The notes under the pieces: model-generated | Seen by the model: only the letters and a program-made list of their open reading frames with translations | The model's database searches: none | Told to the model about the DNA's origin: nothing | From: Leifsonia soli | GTDB lineage: Bacteria; Actinomycetota; Actinomycetes; Actinomycetales; Microbacteriaceae | NCBI RefSeq assembly: GCF_013408745.1 | Contig: NZ_JACCBJ010000001.1 | Span: forward strand, 1,426,001 to 1,490,000 | Reading direction: 5' to 3' | Length of the DNA stretch: 64,000 nt | Program-made: the position numbers and the translations under genes | In this document: positions 35,886 to 45,365 of the stretch, piece by piece | Position numbering within the stretch: the first letter of the stretch is position 1 | How the letters are laid out: every line of letters starts with the position of its first letter

Positions 35886-37358
35886 GTGACAGCTCACACA
35901 TCGCAGACGAACGCGGCGTCGCTGAAGACGATCCGCACAGCCATCCCCGCTCGCATGGACCGCCTCCCCTGGTCCCGCTTCCACTGGCTCGTCGTCGTCG
36001 GACTCGGGACCGTGTGGATCCTGGACGGCCTCGAGGTCACCATCGTCGGCGCCATCGGAAGCCGCCTCACCGAACCGGACAGCGGTCTCGGACTCACCAC
36101 GGCGCAGGTCGGGCTCGCCGCGGCCATCTACGTCGCGGGCGCCTGTACGGGCTCCCTGGTGTTCGGCTATCTCACCGACCGGTTCGGCCGGAAGAAGCTG
36201 TTCATCATCACGCTGGGGCTCTACCTGGTGGCGACCGTGCTCACGGCGTTCGCCGTCACGCCCTGGATGTTCTTCCTGTTCCGCTTCTTCACGGGCGCGG
36301 GCATCGGGGGCGAGTACGCGGCGATCAACTCCGCGATCGACGAGCTGATCCCGGCACGCCGCCGCGGCCTGGTCGATCTGGCGATCAACGGGTCCTACTG
36401 GCTCGGGACCGCCTTCGGAGCGGTGCTGACGGTCTTCCTGCTGAACACGGACATCTTCGCCCCGAACATCGGCTGGCGCATCGCGTTCGGGCTCGGCGCG
36501 GTGCTCGGCCTCATCATCCTGCTGGTCCGCCGCAACGTGCCCGAGTCGCCGCGGTGGATGTTCATCCACGGCCGCGACGAGGAGGCCGAGGAGCTCGTCG
36601 ACGAGATCGAGGAGGGCGTCGAGAAGGACACCCGCCAGACGCTCGAGACCGTTCCCCGCGACCGCGAGATCGAGATCCACCAGCGCCGGTCCACCGGATT
36701 CGGCGAGATCGTGCGCGTCGCGATCACGCAGTACCCGAAGCGGTTCGTGCTCGGGCTCTCGCTGTTCATCGGGCAGGCGTTCCTGTACAACGCGGTGTTC
36801 TTCACCTACTCGCTGGTGCTCACCAAGCTGCTGAACGTGCCGGACGACGTCGCCCCGTGGGCGCTCGTCCCGATCGCGATCGGCAACTTCCTTGGACCGT
36901 TCCTGCTTGGTCACCTCTTCGACACCGTCGGGCGGAAGTTCATGATCACCCTGTCGTACGTGGGCAGCGGCATCCTGCTGGTCGGGACGGCCATCCTGTT
37001 CGACGCGGGAGCGCTGGACGCCTTCTGGCTCACCGTGTGCTGGATGGTCGTGTTCTTCTTCGCCTCGGCCGGCGCCAGCGCGGCGTACCTGACCGTCAGC
37101 GAGATCTTCCCGATGGAGACCCGGGCCATGGCGATCGCATTCTTCTACGCGGTCGGCACCGGCATCGGCGGCATCATCGGCCCGATCCTGTTCGGCACCC
37201 TGATCGAGGGCGGCATCCACTCGGTCGTGATCGGGTACTACATCGGCGCGGGGCTGATGATCGCGGCCGGCCTCGTAGAACTGTTCCTGGGCGTGAAGGC
37301 CGAGGGCAAGTCGCTGGAGGAGATCGCCTCGCCGCTCTCCGCCTCCACCGACCACTGA
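35886..37358 (+). CDS. MFS transporter, sugar/metabolite:H+ symporter family
   Basis: A roughly 490-residue transporter with 12 predicted helices. The motif [12 protein letters not shown] after helix 2 and [12 protein letters not shown] at the end of the first half are signatures of the sugar and aromatic/organic-acid symporter group. [16 protein letters not shown] repeats the motif in the second half. The start is uncertain: GTG 35886 opens a hydrophilic N-terminus, and ATG 35955 is an alternative. No enzyme genes lie next to it, so the substrate cannot be deduced. It is divergent from the sigma factor across 237 bases in which nothing else was found. Confidence 0.88.
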   Translation: MTAHTSQTNAASLKTIRTAIPARMDRLPWSRFHWLVVVGLGTVWILDGLEVTIVGAIGSRLTEPDSGLGLTTAQVGLAAAIYVAGACTGSLVFGYLTDRFGRKKLFIITLGLYLVATVLTAFAVTPWMFFLFRFFTGAGIGGEYAAINSAIDELIPARRRGLVDLAINGSYWLGTAFGAVLTVFLLNTDIFAPNIGWRIAFGLGAVLGLIILLVRRNVPESPRWMFIHGRDEEAEELVDEIEEGVEKDTRQTLETVPRDREIEIHQRRSTGFGEIVRVAITQYPKRFVLGLSLFIGQAFLYNAVFFTYSLVLTKLLNVPDDVAPWALVPIAIGNFLGPFLLGHLFDTVGRKFMITLSYVGSGILLVGTAILFDAGALDAFWLTVCWMVVFFFASAGASAAYLTVSEIFPMETRAMAIAFFYAVGTGIGGIIGPILFGTLIEGGIHSVVIGYYIGAGLMIAAGLVELFLGVKAEGKSLEEIASPLSASTDH

Positions 37359-37371
37359 CCCACACCCGCAG

Positions 37372-37422
37372 CTCCTGAGTTTTTCGCCTCCGCGACGGCG
37401 TGTCGGGCGGAAAACTCAGGAG
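37372..37422. terminator. bidirectional terminator
   Basis: CTCCTGAGTTTTTCGCC (37372-37388) pairs with GGCGGAAAACTCAGGAG (37406-37422) with a single G-T wobble. The A/T run inside the stem supplies a U tract in either direction. It sits between the convergent MFS and topoisomerase genes. Confidence 0.8.
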
Positions 37423-37433
37423 ATGTCGGTTCG

Positions 37434-38405
37434 TCAGCTGGTGGAGAGGAGGTCGAGGAGGGCGGGCTCCGGGGTGCGGCCCCCGGAGGTGTCGATGACC
37501 TCTCCGCTGCGGTAGCGGTCGAAGATGCGCGGATCGATGTAGCTGTTGCGCGCGATCGCCGGGGTGTTGCCGAGCGCGGCCGCCGCCTCGTTCACGGCGG
37601 CGCTGATCCGTTTCTTCCGCTGCGAGTCCGACCCGGCGACGCCCAGCTCGGCGAGCGCCTCCGCCGCGACGATCGTGCCGTGCAGTGTGCGGAAGTCCTT
37701 CGCGGTGAACTCGCCGCGGGTCTGCCGCCGGATGTACTCGTTGAGGGACGCCGGGCGGATGGAGTGCCAGGTGCCGTCCTTCCAGGACAGCAGCCGGGAC
37801 CGCTGGCCGCGGAGCGCCTGGACCTGCCGCAGCAGCTCGGCCAGGTCGGCGTCGGTGATGGTGCTCGTCCACTTCTGTGCCGACTTCGCCGGGAACGTGA
37901 GGGTGATGTCGTCGTCCTCGATGCGCGCATGGCGGCAGAGCAGGGTCGTGAGACCGCGGCTCCCGTTGGCGTGCAGGTACTCCTCGCTGCCGATCCTGAC
38001 GCTGCCCAGGTCGATGATGCGGAAGGCCGCCGCGAGGATGCGGTCGCGGCCGAACCCTTCCTCCCGCAAGTCCATGGTCACCTTACGGCGGGCCGACGGC
38101 AGCGTCTCCGCCAGCAGCGCGGCCCGCTCGAACTTGACGCGGTCCTGGTGCAGCCTCCAGGAGTCGTGATAGCGGTACTGGCGGCGGCCGGCCTGGTCGG
38201 TCCCCACGGCCTGGATGTGCCCACGGGCGTCGGGCGAGATCCACACGTCCTGCCAGGCCGGAGGCAGTACGAGCGACCGGATGCGCTCCAGCTCGCGCTC
38301 ATCGACGATCGTGTTGCCCGCTTCGTCCTCGTACACCGGTCCCGAGTCGGTCATCCTCCGGTGGTAGCCGGGGCCGGACGGGTTGCTGCGCTTCAGCCGC
38401 GTCAC
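37434..38405 (-). CDS. DNA topoisomerase IB
   Basis: A 323-residue eukaryotic-type topoisomerase that relaxes supercoils through a 3'-phosphotyrosine intermediate. LVLPPAWQDVWISPDARGHI near the N-terminus, the RYHDSWRLHQDRVKFER segment, GLTTLLCRHARI and FTAKDFRTLHGT (catalytic Arg/Lys/His region) are present, and the nucleophile lies in ARNSYIDPRIF. The start is GTG 38405, overlapping the ku stop. A topoisomerase IB next to ku/ligD occurs in other actinobacteria, but a direct role in end joining is unproven. Confidence 0.93.
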   Translation of the reverse strand: MTRLKRSNPSGPGYHRRMTDSGPVYEDEAGNTIVDERELERIRSLVLPPAWQDVWISPDARGHIQAVGTDQAGRRQYRYHDSWRLHQDRVKFERAALLAETLPSARRKVTMDLREEGFGRDRILAAAFRIIDLGSVRIGSEEYLHANGSRGLTTLLCRHARIEDDDITLTFPAKSAQKWTSTITDADLAELLRQVQALRGQRSRLLSWKDGTWHSIRPASLNEYIRRQTRGEFTAKDFRTLHGTIVAAEALAELGVAGSDSQRKKRISAAVNEAAAALGNTPAIARNSYIDPRIFDRYRSGEVIDTSGGRTPEPALLDLLSTS

Positions 38406-39292
38406 GCGGGCTTCTTCGCAGACTTCTTCGCCGGGGTCTTCCGAGCTGCCGGCTTCTTCTCGGCCGGCTTCTTCTCCGCGGGCTTCTTGGCCGCGGTGGA
38501 CTTCGAGGAGCGGCTGCGGTCGACGCTGCGCTGGAGGGCTTCCATCAGGTCGATGACCTCGCCTCCGCCCTTCTTCTCCTCCTCCTCGCCGAAGGTGGCG
38601 GCCGTGTCGACGCTCTCACCCTGCTCCAGCTTCGCGTCGATGAGCTTGCGCAGCTCGTCCTGGTATTCGTCGCTGAACTTCTCGGGCTCGAAGTCGCCGG
38701 CGAAGCTCTCCATCAGGGCGCTCGAGAGCTGCAGCTCGCGGTCGGAGATGCGCGGCGTCTGATCCAGCGACGGGAACTCGGCCGCCCGGATCTCGTCGTG
38801 CCAGAGCAGCGCCTGCAGGACGAGCACGTTGCCGCGCACACGCAGCGCGCCGAGCCGGGTCTTCTGGCGCAGGGCGAACTCGACGATCGCCGTGCGCTCC
38901 TCGTCCTCCAACGTCTTCCGCAGGAGCGCGTATGCCTTGAGCGACTTGGAGTCGGGCTCCAGATAGTAGCTGCGGTCGAACATCAGCGGGTCGAGCTGGT
39001 CGTTGGGCACGAACTCCACCACGTCGATCTCGCGGCTGCGCTCGGAGGGCAGCGAGGCCATGTCCTCCGCCGTCAGGATGACCGTGCGCTCACCGTCGTC
39101 GTACGCCTTGACGATGTGCTCGTACGGGATGACCTTCCCGTCGATCTCGCAGCGCCGCTGGTAGCGGATACGGCCGCCGTCGGCGTCGTGCACCTGGTGC
39201 AGCGGGACGTCGTGATCCTCGGTCGCGCTGTATACCTTCACCGGAACGTTGACCAGACCGAAGGTGATCGCGCCCGTCCATATGGCCCTCAT
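38402..39292 (-). CDS. ku: DNA end-binding protein Ku
   Basis: A 296-residue bacterial Ku that encircles DNA ends as a homodimer and recruits LigD. The N-terminus MRAIWTGAITFGLVNVPVKV and the middle QRRCEIDGKVIPYEHIVKAY are typical. The last 50 residues are a Lys/Ala/Pro-rich tail with repeated AEKKPAEKK units, as in Ku proteins where the tail binds DNA and adjusts LigD stimulation. It is divergent from ligD across 98 bases. Confidence 0.96.
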   Translation of the reverse strand: MRAIWTGAITFGLVNVPVKVYSATEDHDVPLHQVHDADGGRIRYQRRCEIDGKVIPYEHIVKAYDDGERTVILTAEDMASLPSERSREIDVVEFVPNDQLDPLMFDRSYYLEPDSKSLKAYALLRKTLEDEERTAIVEFALRQKTRLGALRVRGNVLVLQALLWHDEIRAAEFPSLDQTPRISDRELQLSSALMESFAGDFEPEKFSDEYQDELRKLIDAKLEQGESVDTAATFGEEEEKKGGGEVIDLMEALQRSVDRSRSSKSTAAKKPAEKKPAEKKPAARKTPAKKSAKKPA

Positions 39293-39390
39293 GTGCCCAT
39301 CGTGTCCGGCAAAAGGCGCATTTTCAAGCCATGATCAGGGAATGCGCCGGAACGCATCCGCGACGGCCGTGCCGGGCGTACGGTGAGGGC

Positions 39391-41814
39391 ATGGCCGCGC
39401 AGGACACCGAGGTCGTCGAGATCGACGGCCACCGCCTCAAGCTGACCAACCTCGACAAGGTCATGTACCCGGAGACCGGGACGACGAAGGCCGACATCTT
39501 CGGCTACTACAACGCCGTCGCCGACGTGATGATCCCGCACGTGCGCGACCGGATCGCGACACGCAAGCGCTGGGTGCACGGCGTCGGGACGCCGGACGAT
39601 CCCGGCGAGGTGTTCTTCCAGAAGAACCTCGACCCCGCCTCCACACCGGACTGGGTGCGCCAGGCCTCCATCACGCACAAGACGAGCACGAACACCTACC
39701 CGCTGGTGAACGACCGGGCGACCCTGATCTGGCTGGCGCAGATCGCGTCCCTCGAGATCCATGTCCCGCAGTGGCGGGTGGGGCGCGGCGGCGAACGGAG
39801 GAATCCGGACCGTCTGGTGCTCGACCTCGACCCCGGTGAGGGCGTCACCCTGGTCGACTGCGCCGATGTTGCCAGGCTGGCGCGCGCCATCCTCACCGAC
39901 ATGGGACTCGACCCCTTCCCCGTGACCTCCGGCTCGAAGGGCATCCACCTGTACGCCGCGCTCGACGGCTCCCAGACCAGCGAGCAGATCAGCGCCGTCG
40001 CGCACGAGCTCGCCCGCGCGCTCGAAGCGGACCATCCCGACCTCGTCGTCAGCGACATGAAGAAGTCGCTGCGCGCCGGGAAGGTGCTGGTCGACTGGAG
40101 CCAGAACAACGGTGCGAAGACGACGATCGCGCCGTACTCGCTGCGCGGCCGCTTCCATCCGACGGTCGCTGCGCCCCGCACCTGGCGCGAGCTGGCCTCC
40201 AAGAAGCTCGAGCACCTGGACTACCGCGAGGTCCTGCAGCGGCTGAAGCGCCGCGGCGACCCGCTGGCCGACCTCTCCGCCGGGGACGGCGCGTCCGGCC
40301 ACGGCGGTCACGTGTCGGAGCCCGATCGGCTGTCCACCTACCGGTCGATGCGGGATGCGACGAAGACGCCGGAGCCGGTGCCCGGCGAACGGCCAGCCGC
40401 CCGGGAGGGGCGGTCGTTCGTCATCCAGGAGCACCACGCCCGCCGGCTGCACTGGGACTTCCGGCTGGAGAACGACGGCGTGCTCGTCAGCTGGGCGCTC
40501 CCCAAGGGCCCGCCGACGGACACGAAGCAGAACCATCTTGCGGTGCACACCGAGGACCACCCGCTCGAGTACGGCGGATTCGCCGGCGACATCCCGCACG
40601 GCGAGTACGGCGCGGGGCACGTCGACATCTGGGACCACGGGGACTACAAGCTGGAGAAGTGGCGCGACGACGAGGTGATCGCCACGCTGCACGGCCAGCC
40701 GGACGGCGGCCTCGGCGGCGAGCCGAGGAGGTTCGCACTCATCCGGACGGCGCAGGGCGGCGACGAGAAGAACTGGCTCATCCACCTGATGAAGACGGAG
40801 GGGCACGACGACCACCGGACGCATCGCGACCCCGGTCCGGCCATCACGGGCGACCCGGTGTCCCCGATGCTGGCGACCCTCGGCTCGCCGGCCGACGTGA
40901 CCGACGAGGACGAGTGGGCCTTCGAGATGAAGTGGGACGGCATCCGGGCCATCGCCGAGGTGCGTGGCGGCCGGCTGCGGCTCACCACCCGCAACGGCAA
41001 CGACGTCACCTCCACGTATCCCGACCTCGCCGGGCTCGTCGACCTCGCCGGCGATCACGATCTCGTGTTGGACGGCGAGATCGTCACCCTGAATCCGAAG
41101 GGCCGGCCCGATTTCGGGCTGCTGCAGACCAGGATGGGGCTGACCCGTCCCGGCGACGTGCAGGCCGCGCTCAAACGGGCCCCGGCGCACTACATGGTGT
41201 TCGACGTGCTGGAGGTGGACGGCCGGAAGCACACGCGCGACAGCTACGACGAGCGCCGCGCGCTCCTGACCGAGGTGCTGCGGCCGGGCCGCAGCGACGC
41301 CGTGCAGGTGCCTCCGGCGTTCGACGGCGACCTCGACCACGCCATCGCCTCCAGTCGCGAGCTCGGGCTGGAAGGGGTGATGGCGAAGCGGCGGGACAGC
41401 ACGTACGCGACCGGCCGCCGGTCGCGCTCCTGGATCAAGATCAAGCACCACCTCACGCAGGAGGTCGTCATCGGCGGGTGGACGCCCGGCAACGGCAGGC
41501 GGGCGGACACCATCGGCGCGCTGCTGCTCGGCATCCCCGACGGCGACACCCTGCGCTACGTGGGCAAGGTGGGGACGGGCTTCACCGACCGGGTGCTGGA
41601 CGATCTGGCCGCCAAGCTCGGGGCGCACGAGCGCAAGACGCCGCCCCTCGAGGGCGTACCGTCCGCCGATGCGCGCGGAGCGCACTGGGTGCGGCCGGAG
41701 TACGTCGGAGAGGTCGAGTTCGCCGAGTGGACGGGGCCCGGGCGGCTGCGGCAGCCGTCGTGGCGTGGCCTCCGGCCGGACAAGCGGCCGGACCAGGTGG
41801 TGCGGGAGAGCTGA
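39391..41814 (+). CDS. ligD: multifunctional non-homologous end-joining protein LigD
   Basis: An 807-residue protein with the order polymerase, 3'-phosphoesterase, ligase. The polymerase domain (about 1-290) has LVLDLDPGEG with the catalytic Asp pair and TSGSKGIHLY. The phosphoesterase domain (about 340-480) has EHHARRLHWDFRLE and DIPHGEYGAGHVDIWD. The ATP-dependent ligase (about 500-800) has the adenylation motif EMKWDGIRA, with later LDGEIV and EGVMAKRR. ATG 39391 is the start fitting the polymerase domain. It seals ends brought together by Ku. Confidence 0.96.
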   Translation: MAAQDTEVVEIDGHRLKLTNLDKVMYPETGTTKADIFGYYNAVADVMIPHVRDRIATRKRWVHGVGTPDDPGEVFFQKNLDPASTPDWVRQASITHKTSTNTYPLVNDRATLIWLAQIASLEIHVPQWRVGRGGERRNPDRLVLDLDPGEGVTLVDCADVARLARAILTDMGLDPFPVTSGSKGIHLYAALDGSQTSEQISAVAHELARALEADHPDLVVSDMKKSLRAGKVLVDWSQNNGAKTTIAPYSLRGRFHPTVAAPRTWRELASKKLEHLDYREVLQRLKRRGDPLADLSAGDGASGHGGHVSEPDRLSTYRSMRDATKTPEPVPGERPAAREGRSFVIQEHHARRLHWDFRLENDGVLVSWALPKGPPTDTKQNHLAVHTEDHPLEYGGFAGDIPHGEYGAGHVDIWDHGDYKLEKWRDDEVIATLHGQPDGGLGGEPRRFALIRTAQGGDEKNWLIHLMKTEGHDDHRTHRDPGPAITGDPVSPMLATLGSPADVTDEDEWAFEMKWDGIRAIAEVRGGRLRLTTRNGNDVTSTYPDLAGLVDLAGDHDLVLDGEIVTLNPKGRPDFGLLQTRMGLTRPGDVQAALKRAPAHYMVFDVLEVDGRKHTRDSYDERRALLTEVLRPGRSDAVQVPPAFDGDLDHAIASSRELGLEGVMAKRRDSTYATGRRSRSWIKIKHHLTQEVVIGGWTPGNGRRADTIGALLLGIPDGDTLRYVGKVGTGFTDRVLDDLAAKLGAHERKTPPLEGVPSADARGAHWVRPEYVGEVEFAEWTGPGRLRQPSWRGLRPDKRPDQVVRES

Positions 41815-41847
41815 GCCCGCGGCCGAAGCCGGCGCGCCGAGGCCGTC

Positions 41848-43236
41848 TCAGGGCGTCGGGGCGAGCGCGTCGTAGCGGCGGAACGAGCCCTGGATGCGCG
41901 CGATCGTGGCGACCAGGACGACGATCAGCAGGCCGCCCAGCAGCGGAGGGAACCACAGCGCTCCGGTCAGGGCGAGGACACCGATGTAGAGGTCGCCGAG
42001 CCGCGGTCCGCCGGTGACGACGACGGTGAAGACGCCCTGCAGCCGGCCGCGCATCGCATCGGGAGCAGAGGCCTGCAGGATCGTCATGCGGAAGATCGAG
42101 CTGACGTTGTCGGCGGCCCCGGATGCGGCGAGCAGCACGGTCGCGGCGATCAGCGCCGGCAGGTTCGCCTGCACGAGGGAGGCTCCGCCGCCCGCGGTCC
42201 CGGTGAGAGCGACCACCGCGAGCACGATGCCGAAGCCGAGGATGCTGGCGCCGTACACGACGATCGCCCGTTCGACCGCGCGGCCCTGCCAGCGCACGCC
42301 GCCGAGCCGGCCGGAGAAGACGCTGGAGAGCAGCGTGCCGACCGCGCCGGCGGCCGTCAGGATGCCCACCGTGATCGGTCCGCCGCCGATGAGCAGCGCG
42401 CCCACCGCCGGGAACAGCGCCCGCGGCTGGCCGAACGTCATGGCGATGACGTCCAGCACGAACGTCATGCTGAGGTTGGGCGCGGTGCGCAGGAACCGCA
42501 GGCCCTCCAGCACCGAGGACAGACCTGCGCCCTTCCGCTCCCCCTCGGGCACGATGGATGGGAGGGTGAAGATGCCGAGGAACGCCGCCGTGAAGAGCAG
42601 CGCATCCACCGTGTAGGTCCAGGGGATGCCGACCGTCGCGACCAGGAGTCCGGCCAGCGCCGGGCCGACGGTCACCATCACGCCCATGCTGATGCCGCCG
42701 AGCGCGCTGGCGGCCGGAAGGAGGCTCACCGGCAGCAGGCGCGGAGTGATCGCCTGACGGGTCGCCCCGATCATGACCCCGGCGACGGCGTTGATCGTCG
42801 TGATGACGTAGAGCGGCCAGACGACCGGGATGTGCATCCAGGCCAGCAGCGCGAGCACCGCGGTCGACGACCAGGCGACGACGGCGGTCACCAGCGCGAC
42901 CGTGCGCCGGTCGAAGGCGTCGGCGAGCACACCGCCGTACAGGCCGAAGACGATCATCGGGACCAGGGCGAACAGGGCGACCAGCGACACCGCGAGGGTC
43001 GAGTGCGTGAGGTCGTAGATGTGCAGGCCGACCGCGACGATGGTCATCTGCGAGCCGATGCCGGAGATCGCGCCGCCGGCCCACAGCCGGGCGAAGGCAG
43101 GCGACTCGCGGAGCGGCGACAGGTCGACGAAGTGCCGCCGCCGCGACAGGGTCTCGGCGGGTGGTGCGGAAGGATCCGCCGGCGCGGTCGGGTCGGTGCT
43201 TGTCGGGTCCGTGCCGCGCCGCGGGTCCGCGCTCAG
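41848..43236 (-). CDS. MFS transporter (multidrug or antibiotic efflux type)
   Basis: A roughly 462-residue transporter with 12 hydrophobic helices. SPAFARLWAGGAISGIGSQM opens helix 1, followed by GGVLADAFDRRTVALV, the family A motif, which places it with MDR-type exporters similar to the EntS/DHA3 group. The start is unusual: after the stop of the preceding gene no ATG, GTG or TTG occurs before the first helix. The candidates are CTG 43236 (forming CTGA with the preceding stop) or GTG 43368 inside that gene. I chose CTG 43236 with low certainty. Confidence 0.8.
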   Translation of the reverse strand: MSADPRRGTDPTSTDPTAPADPSAPPAETLSRRRHFVDLSPLRESPAFARLWAGGAISGIGSQMTIVAVGLHIYDLTHSTLAVSLVALFALVPMIVFGLYGGVLADAFDRRTVALVTAVVAWSSTAVLALLAWMHIPVVWPLYVITTINAVAGVMIGATRQAITPRLLPVSLLPAASALGGISMGVMVTVGPALAGLLVATVGIPWTYTVDALLFTAAFLGIFTLPSIVPEGERKGAGLSSVLEGLRFLRTAPNLSMTFVLDVIAMTFGQPRALFPAVGALLIGGGPITVGILTAAGAVGTLLSSVFSGRLGGVRWQGRAVERAIVVYGASILGFGIVLAVVALTGTAGGGASLVQANLPALIAATVLLAASGAADNVSSIFRMTILQASAPDAMRGRLQGVFTVVVTGGPRLGDLYIGVLALTGALWFPPLLGGLLIVVLVATIARIQGSFRRYDALAPTP

Positions 43237-43676
43237 AAGCGAGGCTGCTTGCTGAGGCGCACCGCGGCGGTCGAGAACACGACACCGGCGAGCATGATCA
43301 CCACGGTGATCGCCTGGAGCAGCACCTGGAAGAAGGGCGCGAACGGCGTCACCGACACCCAGAGCCACAGGATCGCGCCGATCAGCGTGATGACGTAGCT
43401 GAAGGTGCGGCGGGCGTACAGCGCGTTGAGCGACACGACGGTGGCGGCAACCGAGACCTGGAAGAAGGGCAGGAAGTCCTCGGCGTTGCCCGACCAGGTG
43501 GCCACGAGGCTCCAGATGCCGATGACCAGCGACGCCAGCACCACGATCGTGGCGAGGAGGTTGCCGAGCGCGGGCGGCAGGGTCGTGCTGAGGCTGCGGA
43601 CGAGCGTTCCGTGCTCGTCGCTGCCGACGACGTCCTGCTGGTGCTCGTTGGGCTGGGAGATGACGTGCGTGCTCAC
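43233..43676 (-). CDS. small four-helix membrane protein of unknown function
   Basis: A 147-residue protein with four hydrophobic segments (LLATIVVLASLVIGIWSLVA, LPFFQVSVAATVVSLNALYA, FSYVITLIGAILWLWVSVTP and QVLLQAITVVIMLAGVVFST). The first 40 residues are polar. It starts at GTG 43676. Its stop lies within the likely start of the MFS gene downstream, so the two are probably coupled, suggesting an accessory role in transport or a membrane-stress function. No family assignment was possible. Confidence 0.7.
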   Translation of the reverse strand: MSTHVISQPNEHQQDVVGSDEHGTLVRSLSTTLPPALGNLLATIVVLASLVIGIWSLVATWSGNAEDFLPFFQVSVAATVVSLNALYARRTFSYVITLIGAILWLWVSVTPFAPFFQVLLQAITVVIMLAGVVFSTAAVRLSKQPRF

Positions 43677-43736
43677 GCCGTCGATCCTACCGCCCGTCGG
43701 GCGCTCCGCCACGCGGTCTCGGCGTACGTTGGCGGT

Positions 43737-45311
43737 ATGGCAGCATCCCGTCGACGCCCCCGGTCCCGCCCGTCGCGCCGCCCTCACCGGCGCCTCTCGC
43801 TCCCCGCCCGCGTGAAGCGCTGGGATGCGAGAGTCGCCTCGCGCATCAACGCGCGCACGACGGGGGCGGTGTCGGACGGGTTCTGGCGCGGGCTCACCCG
43901 CGCGGCCAACCACGGCACGCTGTGGTTCGCCGCTGCGTCCGTGCTGGTCGCCCTGGGCCGCCCGCGCGCGGCGGCGCGGGGGCTCGCCTCGCTCGGGCTC
44001 GCCAGCCTCGTCGCCAACCTGGTGGGGAAGCGCCTGGTCGGCGGCGACCGGCCGGCGCTCACCTCCATCCCGCTCGCCCGGCGGCTGGAGCGTTCCCCCA
44101 CCTCGCCGTCGTTCCCGTCGGGGCACACGGCGAGCGCCGCCGCCTTCGCGACCGGCGTCGCCCTGGAGTGGCCGGCCGCCGGCGCGGCACTCGCGCCGCT
44201 GGCTGCCGGGGTCGGGTACTCGCGCCTGCACACCGGTGCGCACTGGCTCTCCGATGTGGTGGGAGGCGCCGCGATCGGCGCAGGGGCCGCGGTCGGGGTG
44301 AAGCTGCTCACCCCCGCGGTGAAGCCGGCCGTGCGCCGCGACCCACCGACCGCGCGGATGATCGACCTCCCGGCGACCGGGACCGGGGAGGGCGTGTTCA
44401 TCGTGGTGAATCCCGGTTCCGGGCGCGGGATGGGCGGCCCGCAACCCGGTCCGCTGCTGCGGGAGCGTCTTCCGCAGGCGGAGGTCCACGAGCTGGCCGA
44501 CGGCGACGACATCGGCGACGTCATCGAACGGCGGCTCGCCGCGGAGACCCCGCCGACCGTGCTCGGCGTCTCCGGCGGCGACGGAACGGTCGCGGCGGTC
44601 GCCCAGCGCGCCCGAGCGGCCGGGCTGCCGCTCCTCGTCTTTCCCGGGGGCACGTTCAACCACTTCGCGAAAGCCGCCCTGCTCGATTCCATGGATGCGA
44701 CGCTGCGGGCTCTCGCCGCCGGGTCCGGCCGGGAGGTCGACGTCGCGGACCTGACGTTCGGCACGGGCGAGACGATCACCGTGCTGAACACGGCCTCCGT
44801 CGGCCTCTATCCCGCGTTCGTCGAGGAGCGCGAGAAGCACGAGAAGCGGCTGGGCAAGCCGATCGCCGCCCTCATCGCGGCCATCCGGGTCGTCCGCCGC
44901 GGCGACCCCCTCGAGGTCGAGATCGACGGGCGGACGCGCACGGTCTGGTCCGTGTTCGTGGGCGTCGACCGGTACTACCCGGTCGCCGTCGCACCGATCG
45001 AGCGGCGACGGCTCGACGACCACCTGCTCGACGTCCGCATCCTCTTCGCCGACGGGAAGCCGCGCTCCCGCGGCGCCGTCGCGCTCGCCTTCGGCGGCAG
45101 GACGGACGCCCTCGTCGCCCGGATGCCCTTCCTGCAGGGCCCTCCTGCGCTGGAGGCGCGGACCGTCGAGGAGATCACCATCGCGGCGCGGGGCGACGAC
45201 CCCGGCTACGCGCACGACGGCGAAGCGTCCACCGAGACGCCCGGCGAGCCCCGGAGGATCACCCTCCGGGTGCGGCCGGCGGCGTTGACGGTGTACTCGC
45301 CGCGCGAGTGA
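43737..45311 (+). CDS. PAP2 phosphatase-diacylglycerol kinase fusion
   Basis: A 524-residue fusion. Residues about 45-200 are a PAP2 phosphatase with KRLVGGDRP, SFPSGHTA and SRLHTGAHWLSDVVGG, the three motifs of the superfamily. Residues about 225-520 are a lipid/sphingosine kinase domain: VVNPGSGRG, SGGDGTVAAV and PGGTFNHFAK. The pair could interconvert phosphatidate-type lipids or undecaprenyl phosphates; which reaction dominates is not clear. The start is ATG 43737 after a highly basic N-terminus. It is divergent from the small membrane protein gene. Confidence 0.9.
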   Translation: MAASRRRPRSRPSRRPHRRLSLPARVKRWDARVASRINARTTGAVSDGFWRGLTRAANHGTLWFAAASVLVALGRPRAAARGLASLGLASLVANLVGKRLVGGDRPALTSIPLARRLERSPTSPSFPSGHTASAAAFATGVALEWPAAGAALAPLAAGVGYSRLHTGAHWLSDVVGGAAIGAGAAVGVKLLTPAVKPAVRRDPPTARMIDLPATGTGEGVFIVVNPGSGRGMGGPQPGPLLRERLPQAEVHELADGDDIGDVIERRLAAETPPTVLGVSGGDGTVAAVAQRARAAGLPLLVFPGGTFNHFAKAALLDSMDATLRALAAGSGREVDVADLTFGTGETITVLNTASVGLYPAFVEEREKHEKRLGKPIAALIAAIRVVRRGDPLEVEIDGRTRTVWSVFVGVDRYYPVAVAPIERRRLDDHLLDVRILFADGKPRSRGAVALAFGGRTDALVARMPFLQGPPALEARTVEEITIAARGDDPGYAHDGEASTETPGEPRRITLRVRPAALTVYSPRE

Positions 45312-45329
45312 CGCGCGAGCGCGTCCGTT

Positions 45330-45350
45330 CCGGCGGCGCGGTGCCGCCGG
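45330..45350. terminator. hairpin between convergent genes
   Basis: CCGGCGGC (45330-45337) pairs with GCCGCCGG (45343-45350) around a 5-base loop, between the PAP2-kinase and citrate synthase stops. No U tract is present. Confidence 0.5.
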
Positions 45351-45365
45351 CCCCCTACCGCCGGT

